A stretch of 64,000 nucleotides of DNA from Gautieria morchelliformis (Eukaryota; Basidiomycota; Agaricomycetes; Gomphales; Gomphaceae), in the NCBI GenBank assembly GCA_015179125.1, contig WHVA01000091.1:62001-126000 (forward strand). Reading direction: 5' to 3'. Each line of letters starts with the position of its first letter. Position 1 is the stretch's first letter. Under the pieces are notes generated by a model. It was not told where the DNA came from. It searched no databases and saw nothing but the letters and a program-made list of their open reading frames with translations. Shown here one piece after another: positions 55,169 to 64,000 of the stretch. The position numbers and the translations under genes were made by a program.

Positions 55169-56866
55169 TCTAAGAGTTAAACGCGGGGGGTGGGTGGTTG
55201 TGGGCCCGCTGACCAATGCTTGGTCATTAGTTTGTCAGCGGAGCGCGCGAGCCCCCGGTCTGTTTAGGTCAGCGGCGAGCGGCGCAGCCGCGAGTTACAA
55301 ACGCTGCGCAGCAGCGTTCCAGGTCACGTGACCGGTTCGCGACTATACGCGAGGGTGGTCCGTGCATGACCCTTCGCTTGGTATAAAGAGAGCGATGCCG
55401 CAGAACCGCACTCCCCACTGGTGTCCTCCTGTGTTCTGGCTGTGGTGGGCTTACTACTGCTTTGGCTGGTGTCTTTCTGTGTGTCTTTCTGTGTGTCTCT
55501 GGGTGTCTCTGGGCTTCTTTGGCTGTGAATTGACACCAGCTTCTGCTTCAATGTCCTGTATATTTTTTGATATTTTTTCGCAAATTGCTATCAATACACC
55601 TAACCTGTGGATTATGACAATAGGCGCAATCTTATAATCTCTGATGATTCAGTCAAGACCATTACCACTTTCTTTCATGTCTAGAGTCGCTGGGAAGGCC
55701 ATCCCAGAGGTCAAGAGGGAGGTCTGCATGTTTGGCTGTTCCAGGGGGGCATACATGAATCATGATAATATATGAACAGGGATATAATTTGCATGATGCT
55801 TTTTATTTGCCACAATGCACTTGACCTTGCTGATAGCCAACTTACATATCCTGTACATTTTTTGATATTTTTTCGCAAATAGACATCAATAAATCAAACT
55901 TGCTAACCTCAATAACAGCCACCTTAACTATCCTGTAATTTTTTTGACATTTTTTCGCAAATGGATATCAATAACTTATACTGACTTTGCTCAAGTTGAT
56001 AACAACTTCTGTTTTAATGTAGTGTGTTTTTGTTATCTTTTTTTGAAAAATAAATATAGATATCAATGAATTATCCTGACTTTGCTAAAATTAATAAGAA
56101 CAGCTGCTTAAATGTGGTTTCTTTTCCTATTTTATATATGTCACAAAATAGATACTGATACATGTCCCTGATATGTGTGAGGACACGCTACCTGTGGGGA
56201 CATGCTACCTGTGAGGACACATTACGTGTGGGGACACGCTACCTGTGAGGACACGTTACGTGTGGGGACATGCTGCCTGTGAGGACATGCTACCTGTGAG
56301 GACATGCTACCTACCAGCGAGGACACATTACATGTGGGGACATGCTACCTGTGGGGACACATTATGTGTGGGGACACGCTACCTGTGAGGGCACGTTATG
56401 TGTGAGGACATGCTATCCAACTGCACTTTGGGTCTTCCCCCATTTCTGATTTTGGTATTGTTTCTGGTTCTGTGAGAGTGTCACCGGAGGATCAGCTGGC
56501 ATATTGATATAACCACATTGTCAAAATTCAGGATCCCCAAGGTCACTATTGGGTCTATTTCACAATGCACGAGCTTTGAAACCTGTGGATTATGACAATA
56601 GGCGCAATCTTATAATCTCTGATGATTCAGTCAAGACCATTACCACTTTCATGTCTAGAGTCGCTGGGAGGGCCATCCCAGAGGTTGAGAGAGAGCTCTG
56701 CATGTTCGGCTGTTCCATGGGTGCATACATGATTCATGATACTATATGAACAGGGATATATTTTGCATGATCCTATTTACCCCAATGCACTTGACCTTAC
56801 TGATTCACTTGCCCTTACTGAGGCGTTTGACCTACACCCCCGCGCGAAGCGCGGGTACCCACCTAT
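55169..56866 (+). mobile_element. Helitron unit 4, non-autonomous
   Basis: 1.7 kb. The 5' end begins TCTAAGAGTTAAACGCGGG, different from units 1-3, but then shares the TTGTGGGC...CTGACCAATGCTTGGTCATT block and the TATA box (55382). It contains two copies of the YDNRRNLII fragment (about 55611 and 56577), AT-rich repeats between them, and a separate minisatellite (about 56170-56415, unit GGACACGCTACCTGTG). Ends in hairpin plus CTAT. Confidence 0.85.
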
Positions 56867-58391
56867 TACAAACACTATATGAAAGCGCCTAGGTGGGAGG
56901 TTGTGGGCGCGCTGACCAATGCTGACCAATGCTTGGTCATTAGTTTGTCAGCGGAGCGCGCGCGAGCGGCACAGCCGCGAGCCCCTGGCCCTATCACCGG
57001 TTTACGCCGCTGTGCCGGCTCAGGCGCTCAAAGCAGCGCTGCGCTGGCAGAACGCTGCGCAGCCGCATCTGCGCACTCCACCACCACCCTCCTCTCCTCT
57101 CTGCCCACTAGATAGAATAAATTTGTGTGAGAGTGAAACAGGCTGATATGCTGGGACTGGCCAGGCTCATCATTTGGGATGAGGCTGCAATGCAGCATCG
57201 CCATGCCATAGAGGCCATTGACAGGACACTGAGGGATTTCCTTGACCAGCCTGACCGACCCTTTGGTGGCATCACGGTTGCCTTTGGAGGTGACTTTCAG
57301 CAGACTCTCCCAATTGTCCCCAAAGGCTCCAAGGAGGATATCGTGGGAGCTACCCTTCAGAAGTCATATCTGTGGCCAAAGATCAAGGTCCTCCATCTGA
57401 CAGAGAACATGCGGGTGAGAAATGACCCTGACAGAGCCAGGTTTGCAGAATGGCTGCAGAATGTGGGTCAGGGAAAGGATCTCCCACTAGATCATACGTT
57501 CTCACTCCCTCAACACATGGTTTGTGCCCCTGGAATTGCAGAGCTGATCCAGGAAATATACCCTGGCATTGGCAATGCAATCCCTGCCCAGGACAATTAT
57601 TTTTTAGAGAGGGCCATCCTCTGTCCCAGAAATATTGAGGTTAATGAGATCAATTCCATGGTGTTGAGGCAGTTTCCAGGTGATTCTCAGGTCTTCCACT
57701 GTGCAGATTCTGTCAAGGAAGCCGACTTTGCAGAGCAGTATCCTGTGGAGTATCTGAATTCCATAGAGATGGGCAGTCTTCCTCCTGCTCACTTGGAAGT
57801 CAAGCCTGGAGTGCCTCTGATGATGTTGCGCAATTTGGATAAGAAGCAAGGACTATGCAATGGGAAAAGGTTGCGGTTGGTGAGGATGAGGAATAGAGTG
57901 TTGGAGGTCAGGATCATCTTAGGTCCACGTGCAGGAAATACTGCTTTCATCCCCAGGATCATCATTTCACCATCAGAGGGGGAATTACCATTTGTGCTGC
58001 AGAGGAGACAGTTTCCAGTGCGTGTGGCATTTGCAATGACCATCAACAAGTCTCAGGGACAGTCTTTGGGTACGGTTGGGCTGGACCTGAGATATCCAGT
58101 GTTTGGACATGGTCAGTTGTATGTTGGTGTTTCAAGGGGAACAAGCTGGAACAAAGTAAAGGTCTTGCTTGAGGAGGGTTTGAACACAACCAACATTGTA
58201 TATAAAGATGTATTACTTAGAGCTCCTTGATTTCTGATATCTACGTGATGCAATTGATTACTTTGATTTTCCCCAATGCACTTGACCTTACTGATATGTT
58301 AGACTTACTGATGCATTAGACTTACTGATGCCTTTGACCTTACCGAGGCGTTTGACCTACACCCCCGTGCGAAGCGCGGGTACCCACCTAG
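56867..58391 (+). mobile_element. Helitron unit 5, 5'-deleted helicase copy
   Basis: Its first ~270 bp parallel unit 1 (palindromes, CTCCACCACCACCCTCC, TAGATAGAATAAA, GAGAGTGAA), then jump straight to the helicase at ACAGGCTGATATGCTG, which is position ~46908 in unit 1. About 4.6 kb, including the Rep domain, has been lost. The terminator stem has one changed base (CCCGTGC). Confidence 0.9.
57136..58230 (+). pseudogene. Helitron helicase C-terminal fragment with intact motif VI
   Basis: About 365 codons nearly identical to residues ~1330-1650 of the unit 1 protein: WDEAAM, GGDFQQTLP, LTENMRVRND, TINKSQGQSLG. It then continues through YPVFGHGQLYVGVSRGTSWN (motif VI) to a natural stop after LLRAP. 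Walker A and the Rep domain are missing, so it cannot act alone. It supplies the C-terminus that unit 1 lost. Confidence 0.9.
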
Positions 58392-60138
58392 TCTTGAAAA
58401 AGATCGCTACGTCGATGACTAAACATCGTTGAGACCCTCCAGTAGACCCTCTACTGTCGGCTGCGAGCATGATGATTCCACGCAGTCGAAGACGGACATG
58501 AGCGACGAGCTCAAGGTCCACGCCCCAGGCGCAGCCCAGCGACACGACGGCTGATGCTACCCTGGACCAAGAGTCCAGGATGATAGAAGACGGAGAGATC
58601 ATAGATCTCACCGCCCTCGTCCCCCCAGTAGAGGACGAGGAAAACCCCGACCACGTCTCATCGAGCATGGCCGAGGAAGAGACGATGCCGGGCAACGAGC
58701 CGGCGCCACCCCCCCATTCCTCTCTGCCCAGAGACAAAGGAAAGGGCAGAGAAGTCTCGCTGTCGTCAGACGGTAGAGCAACAACGTCGAGGCGGGCACA
58801 AAGCCACGACTCGAACTGACGCTCATGAAGTAGAGCGACGATGGCAAAAAAGACAAGCCCCAGACGATGATCAGGGCTCGGAATACTCGAGCTCCAGTCG
58901 CAAGAGCTCGAGGGCTCACGCCATCGACCACAAGACGGCAGAGGCCCTGAACAAACAGGTGCAGGCTGCGCTGCACCGAAGCACGCTGACACGCCACAAG
59001 CACAATCAGCTGGCATCACAGCTTGACAACGCCACCGCCGCCCTAATAGCAATTGGCAAGGATCTCCACCAGGCGGAGGAGATCATGCTGCAAGACGCAG
59101 CCATGCTGGAGGACGTCCAGAAAGCCCTCTGCCCACGCAGGGAATGCGCCACAACTCATCCAAGCTCGCAACAGTCCGCAGCCAACGAATGCAGTCACGA
59201 CACAGAAGACCCGCGCCAAAAGGAGCGGGACAAGCAGCGAATGCCGCCGCCAGCCGTCCCGGTCAAACAGGACATAAGGTTCGGGAACAAACCTCAAGAG
59301 CAACCGGCTGCCCCAATGGACAGCCGTAAGATGATCCAACAGATCGTTAGGGATCAGGTTGCCTCAGAGCCTGACTCTGAAACGACAACCGAGAGCTTAG
59401 AGCTCGAAGTCGCACACTGGCAGTGTAAAGAAGCCACAGCCACGCGCCGCCACACGCGGGCACTTGAGCTACTAGCGAAGACCGCTGAAGAAACAGTGGC
59501 CCACAGCCACACTGCTCAGCTGCCCGACGAGCAGCTCACGCGAGCCGTACAGGACACACGGCAGGCGCGTGCAGCCTACAACAGCAGGCTGCGGATCCGC
59601 AACGCAGGACTGACCAGGGACACCAGGCACAAAATGCCCCCGGAACCGAGAGCACAAAATGCTCCTGATCCCAAGCCCGATCCGGGCCCGGGGCCTGTCA
59701 GGGCATACAACAGCCTGCCCCGCGCGGCGTCACAGCTGCGGGGGCGATCCATGGCCCCAATGGAAGGCCAGGGAATCCCTGACCAGGCCAACGTCATACC
59801 AATGGAGCCGTATGACGGGATCACACAGGTGATCCGCGTGGCATTAGCAGACGCTGTGGACACAGACCCGGAGAAGTCTGTGCTAGCGAAATCCGGCGTG
59901 GAATTGGCTCACCCCGAGCCATATGCCGGGGGATCTGACCTCAAAGAGTTTGAAATCTTCGTGGCAGCCATCCTACGATGGCTGAAAATGAATTGCCTCC
60001 TAGGGCCAACCAGCATAGACATGCAGGTCGGCTACGTGGGCACTCGCCTCACCGGCGAAGCCCAGGAGTGGTTCCTTCGAAACGTAGAACGCTTCGATCA
60101 TCAGGTCTGCAGCTGGATGCTGGAAACTGTGATGCAAG
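58392..60138 (+). pseudogene. gag: A4 5' UTR remainder and gag, truncated by A3
   Basis: Resumes with TCTTGAAAAAGATCGC after the Helitron terminator. Gag starts MMIPRSRRRT near 58470 and is frameshifted soon after. A long open stretch (58959-60138) covers the N-terminal helical region and capsid (GEAQEWFLRNVERF). It lacks the family-C solo LTR site because it ends at GTGATGCAAG, just before it. It is more diverged from A1 and A2 than they are from each other. Confidence 0.9.
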
Positions 60139-60352
60139 TGTAAAGATGTCGATCTTAGGACCTTGTATCACAAGGGCACTGCAGAACTTGACAAATGAGT
60201 GGTATTCTGAATGCTACGTAGTGACAGGTAAGAGTAAGATGCGATGGGGACCGCTAGCCGGTTCCCACGCATAAACTATACAGTGGGTCCCTAAGGGGCC
60301 CACTGGGATTATGTAATAACTAATGTACATGTAGATACACGGGTTATTTACA
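60139..60352 (-). repeat. A3 3' LTR (214 bp) and polypurine tract
   Basis: On the minus strand it starts TGTAAATAACCC at 60352, preceded by the tract gagggggaggg (60353-60363), and ends CTTTACA at 60139. It abuts A4 gag; GCAAG (60134-60138) would be the target duplication. Confidence 0.93.
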
Positions 60353-60388
60353 CCCTCCCCCTCTATAGACAACTATAGGGGTTAACGC

Positions 60389-62379
60389 CTACTCATAGAG
60401 GTTGTCCATGAGGGAGTCCTCTAGAGTGGCCGATATGACGACGTCGTCGTCGTACGGGGCCGGAGGGGCACGTGACTCCTCCGGGGGCACCTCCGCGTCA
60501 TCGGTGGCAATCGGGTGAGGCTTGTCGGCCTCACCATTAGTGGCGGTCTCCGCTTGGGCGCTGGGGCCCGCGTCCTCGCGGAGCATGGCCTCAACAGCCG
60601 GGTCCTCCATTTGAGGAGGGGGCCGGAAGCGCGCCAGCTCTTGGTCGAGCTGAGCGTGAGTGAGGGGTCGCGGCACTGCGGCCCTCACGTGGCTGGTCTC
60701 GACGACCTTTTGTTGGCCCTCACGGGTGGCGGCGCTGAATGCCGCGCCGGTGATGCTGCGCTGTACGTAATGTTCAATGCGCGCTGCTCGCTCACGAGTG
60801 ACTCCCGCGTAGCGGGCCAACCATCTCGTGATCTCCGCGAGTGGGATGTCGGGGCCGGCCCGGCCCTCCACAGGGAATGGGCCCGTGATTGAGAGCCGCA
60901 GGGTGGTGCTCTGAGGCGTCAGCACTTCCCTGGCGTCGACGAGGCTCGACCATTGGTCCGTCGAGCCGAAGAGGTCGAGTAGCCTCGCCCTGAGAGGTGA
61001 TGCGACCCCTTTGACCCGGGGTGCAAGGGCCTTCAACCACATCCAGACGTCCATGTCGTCTAGGTTGAAGGTGCCATCCGCGTTGTCACGGATGGTGGAG
61101 GGGATTCCTTCAGGGTTGTGTATCCAACCCTTTAGAATGGCCGCGATGTCGTGCGGGGTACCGCCCGCTATCACGAGACAATCCCTTTTGGGATTGCGAG
61201 CACGTTGTTCGCGCTCGATGCATTTGAACAGGCCGATCATCTCGCCCGTACGCGCGATCTGCGGCGTTTCTTTTGCCCACGCTATGAGTTTGACGAAGCG
61301 GGGTTCGTCGAGCGGGCAGACGTCGTACCATTGGGTACGATGTTGTTGGGCCTTTCCTACCGGTCGTGGTAGGAGGCCCGTCTCGGAGATCGGTGGATCT
61401 CCGAGTGGGATGAGCCTTCCCTCCCCCGGGTATGGAGGATGAACCGACTCAACTGTCCCCGCCGGCGGATGTAGGGCCACGCCAGGCCCGATGTACTGGG
61501 CCTCGACCTGTGCTACCCGCCGCTGAAGGGCGGGGTCGTTGATGGTGTGTGACGATGACGCCGCTAGGTAAGCGCTGATTGCGCTTTCCTTCGCAATGGC
61601 TAGCCCATTGACGGTGTGGAGGGAGCCGCGCAATTTCTTGCGCTTTGTCTTTGGCTGCTCTGCCAGCCGCTGTGCCCGTTCGGGGTCGTACGTCTTCCAG
61701 ACGGACGAGTCTGACTCCCATCCATCTGGGACGCCGTACGCAGAGTCGGAAGGTGCGCTCTGCCTTCCGTTGTTGTCGTGGTCGGAGTCGGCACCGACAA
61801 TTGGGACGTGAGCCCCGATGTTGCGCGCGCCGGCAACGGCGCCGTCGCGCGAGGTGAAGATGGCCCGGCCACTGGGTCTGTGGCCGGGTCATGTCGCGGC
61901 CTTTTTGAGGCAGCGTGGACCAGGGTAACCTGGAGCTGGGCTGCGCTCAGCTGCTGCTCCAGCTCCTTGATCCTGGCGCGCTCGGTTACGAGCGCGTCGT
62001 CGCGGTCCTCGACCGCGCGTTCTAGCTCCTTGACCTCTTTCTTGAGGTCGTGGACGTCCCGGAGGGGCTCTTCTCGCGCGTCACACGCGATGCCCCTTGG
62101 GAGCCATCCCCAAGCTGCATCGACGGTGTCGCCGATGTCTTCATCCCGCAACTTGACCTTGCGGGTGCCGGTCGCGGCCCTAAGGTGCACGGCGTAGTCC
62201 GCGCATGTTGCGCAATCGTCCGGGTGGACGATGGCGAGGGCGTCCTCCCATCCCACGATCGTCCAGTGCTCCTGGTCTATCGGAGCACGGAGAATGTCTG
62301 CGGCCCCTTGTCTCGGGGCCGTTGTTTGCGTTGTGGACGTTGACGGGTCAACGTCCATCCCATCTTTGGGGGGCATCAT
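60389..62379 (-). pseudogene. A3 ORF3, unrecognised element-borne protein, one frameshift
   Basis: Starts MMPPKDGMDVDP (62379) and ends MDNLYE at 60389. A frameshift in the Thr-rich linker (about 61720-61800) is the main break. Around 61650 A3 stays in frame (QPKTKRKKLRGSLHTVNG) where A2 does not, and it keeps the CGA at the A2 stop. Conserved parts: CATCADY, the coiled coil, QWYDVCPL, RDCLVIAGGTPHDIA, DVWMWLKALAP, VEGRAGPDIPLAEI and an acidic C-terminus. Substitutions between A2 and A3 are often conservative. Intact length about 660 residues. No membrane segment. Role unknown. Confidence 0.75.
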
Positions 62380-62502
62380 CTTCGTGGGAAGATGATGGTG
62401 GTGGTTGCTTCCAAGAAGCGATGCGCCCTCGGAAAGATCCGAGGTGAAAATTTAACCGCGCCGTGGCCAGCGCATCACGTGGCCTGCACCTGACGGACAC
62501 GT

Positions 62503-63759
62503 CTAGCGGTGTCTGGGGAGGTCGCGTGGCTTGCCCACCCCCCGAAGCTCTAGGTAGCTATCCAGGGCTTCAAGGTCCTTGCAGGACGACATAGGTTCCC
62601 ATGTCACGTCGCCTAGGGTCCAACGGACCTGGAATTCCAGGTCCGTCGAGTTTATCCATCGATGTGCGATAATCTCGTCGACGAGCCACTCCTCATCGTC
62701 ATTTGCTCCGAAGTCATAAAATGACCCGGCCTCACGACGAGGGAACAGTTCGTCGTTGTTAGCCTCATATCGCCGTACGAGGCTGGAATGGAAGACCGGT
62801 GAAATGCGACGGCTTTTCAGTTCGTCGGGAAGATCAAGGGTCACCATCGAGGCGTCGTTGTGAGCCTCGACGACGCGGTACGGTCCGATGTACCGCGGGA
62901 CTAGCTTTCTGGCTCTTCCTTTCGGGAGAGTTAGGTTTTGTGTCGAAAGGTAGACGTGGTCGTTGGCCGTGTACCTGTCGCTCGCCATACGTTTCTTATT
63001 TGCGTGAAACGTTTGCATCACTCGATGCTCTATGATTGCATCGTGTGCCGCCATCAGGTTCCATTTTGCCTGATGTGCGAACCGGGCCACCCCCTTGAAC
63101 AGGGTGTCCACGGCTATGGGGAGGTCTATCCGCGGCATATAGCCATGGTTCAGCTCGAAAGGTGCGAACCCTGTGGTCGCACTGACGTTGCTGTTAAGGG
63201 CGACCTCAACCATTGGGCATTTCACTGCCCAATCCTTCTGATCGTCTCTGACGACCACGCGCAATATCTGGCTGATCGAGCAGTTTGCCCGCTCGGTTGC
63301 TCCATCCGTTTGTGGATGGAAGGCAGTTGACATGAGGAGCTTATTCCCCATGAGTCACTGGAGTTCACGCCAGAAGGTCGACGTGAACTTTGAGTCTCTG
63401 TCCGAGACGATGGAGTCAGGAACTCCATGTAGTCGGATGACCTCTTTCAGAAACAGCCAGGCTACTCCCTTGGCTGACACGCTCGTCGTGGTTGGCACGA
63501 GGTGTACGAGCGACGTTAGTCGGTCGATGACTACCATCAGGTAGTCACAGTCGTTGGACTTGGGCAGGGGCCCCATGAAGTCGATGCCAATCGACTGCCA
63601 CGGCCTATCCGGAATGGGTAGGCTGTGTAGTAGGCCTTTGGGCCGTTGTGGCCCGGTTTTCATCATCTGACACCTCGCGCACGATGTGCAGAACGCTTCT
63701 ATGTCTGGGCTCATGCCCAGCCACCAATATGCTCTTCGAACGTAGTTCGAAGTCTTCAG
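62503..63759 (-). pseudogene. pol: A3 integrase and chromodomain, 5' truncated
   Basis: From LKTSNYVRRAYWW (63759) through CTSCARC, IDFMGP, SDRDSKF, a TGA before LMGNK, then TERAN and the linker. The chromodomain (about 62700-62545) has EEWLVDEII and VRWTLGDVTWEP. It ends GVGKPRDLPRHR at 62503. The N-terminal HH part of the zinc domain, RNase H and RT are lost to the insertion at 63760. Confidence 0.9.
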
Positions 63760-64000
63760 TGTTAGAATAAATGAGATAGCTATATCACAGAGTATTCTAA
63801 GGTCTACACAATCGTCTAACTGAGCTAACATCTGGATAAATGATCCATGCACCAGTAGCAGTGCCTGCCCTGGAAAGCAGGCACCTGGGCCCTGGTCAGA
63901 AGAAATATTGCTATGGGATTAATAGCCCCATACAGGGACATCGGACACGATGGAGATTACAGTACACTGTCCTATCTATGGACGTACTGAATAGCTACCT
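63760..64000 (+). repeat. LTR-like start of an unidentified element at the right edge
   Basis: TGTTAGAATAAATGAGATAGC begins exactly where the A3 integrase breaks off (after CTTCAG). TGTTAGAATA-type starts are common in copia LTRs. A TGCCTGC...GCAGGCA hairpin lies at about 63865-63886. The rest is off the window, so neither end nor target duplication can be checked. Confidence 0.45.

Larger units (their letters stand above)
41984..58391 (+). mobile_element. Head-to-tail array of five Helitrons inside copy A4
   Basis: Units abut directly: 41984-48603, 48604-52008, 52009-55168, 55169-56866, 56867-58391. Unit 3' ends share CCCGCGC-GAA-GCGCGGG (or a close variant), 11 nt, then CTAG (CTAT at 56863). 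Three 5' ends share TTCCTATAGGTGAAAGC; units 4 and 5 have diverged starts. There are no terminal inverted repeats, and the A4 target has no duplication beyond one ambiguous T. These are Helitron hallmarks, and the A4 5' UTR serves as a perfect empty-site reference. All units point the same way. Confidence 0.93.
60139..63759 (-). mobile_element. Ty3/gypsy retrotransposon copy A3, 3' portion
   Basis: In minus-strand order: integrase (from 63759), chromodomain, ORF3, polypurine tract, 3' LTR. The 5' portion is absent because another element begins at 63760. A3 inserted into A4 gag. It shares with A2 the TGA in the integrase (about 63351-63354), where A1 retains CGA. Confidence 0.92.

Overview
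The window looks like a transposon-dominated stretch of a filamentous basidiomycete genome, probably an agaricomycete. The two intact host genes have short (46-58 bp) GT-AG introns, GC-rich coding sequence and fungal domain layouts: a mitochondrial TIM50 and a DH-BAR-SH3 Rho GEF of the Tuba/DNMBP type. Almost everything else is nested mobile DNA. I cannot name the species.

Left block (1-25281). A reverse-strand Ty3/gypsy-type chromodomain retrotransposon (copy A1, 1-7692, running off the left edge) lies beside a second gypsy family (element B, 7831-25281) that has both LTRs and a CTTGT target-site duplication. B is split inside its reverse transcriptase by another copy of the first family (A2, 11009-21157). 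Family A has gag-protease, then RT-RNase H-integrase-chromodomain, then an unrecognised third ORF in the position env takes in retroviruses. B carries an antisense, intron-containing ORF between pol and the 3' LTR. Three copies of a ~490 bp solo LTR (family C) sit in A1 and A2.

Middle block (25282-41707). A decayed APE-type LINE (RT, RNase H, zinc finger, A-rich tail ending near 32266) is interrupted by a 1269 bp solo LTR with a TAAGC duplication. The host island (TIM50, Tuba-like GEF, a relic of an FAD-linked oxidase) follows, between two ~200 bp inverted repeats. After it comes a truncated DIRS-like retroelement.

Right block (41708-64000). A third family-A copy (A4) inserted into the DIRS-like element. 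Its 5' UTR was then split by a 16.4 kb head-to-tail array of five Helitrons (41984-58391), each ending in the same hairpin plus CTAG/CTAT. The first unit encodes a Rep-helicase protein, the last a 5'-deleted helicase, and the middle three are non-coding. Units 2 and 3 each contain a decayed internal terminator followed by extra sequence, which looks like terminator read-through capture. A4 gag resumes at 58392 and is cut at 60138 by a reverse family-A copy (A3, 60139-63759). A3 is itself cut at 63760 by an unidentified LTR-like sequence.

Most elements are defective. Many in-frame TGA stops stand where a paralogous copy or the expected protein has Arg CGA, which suggests C-to-T decay at CpG sites.
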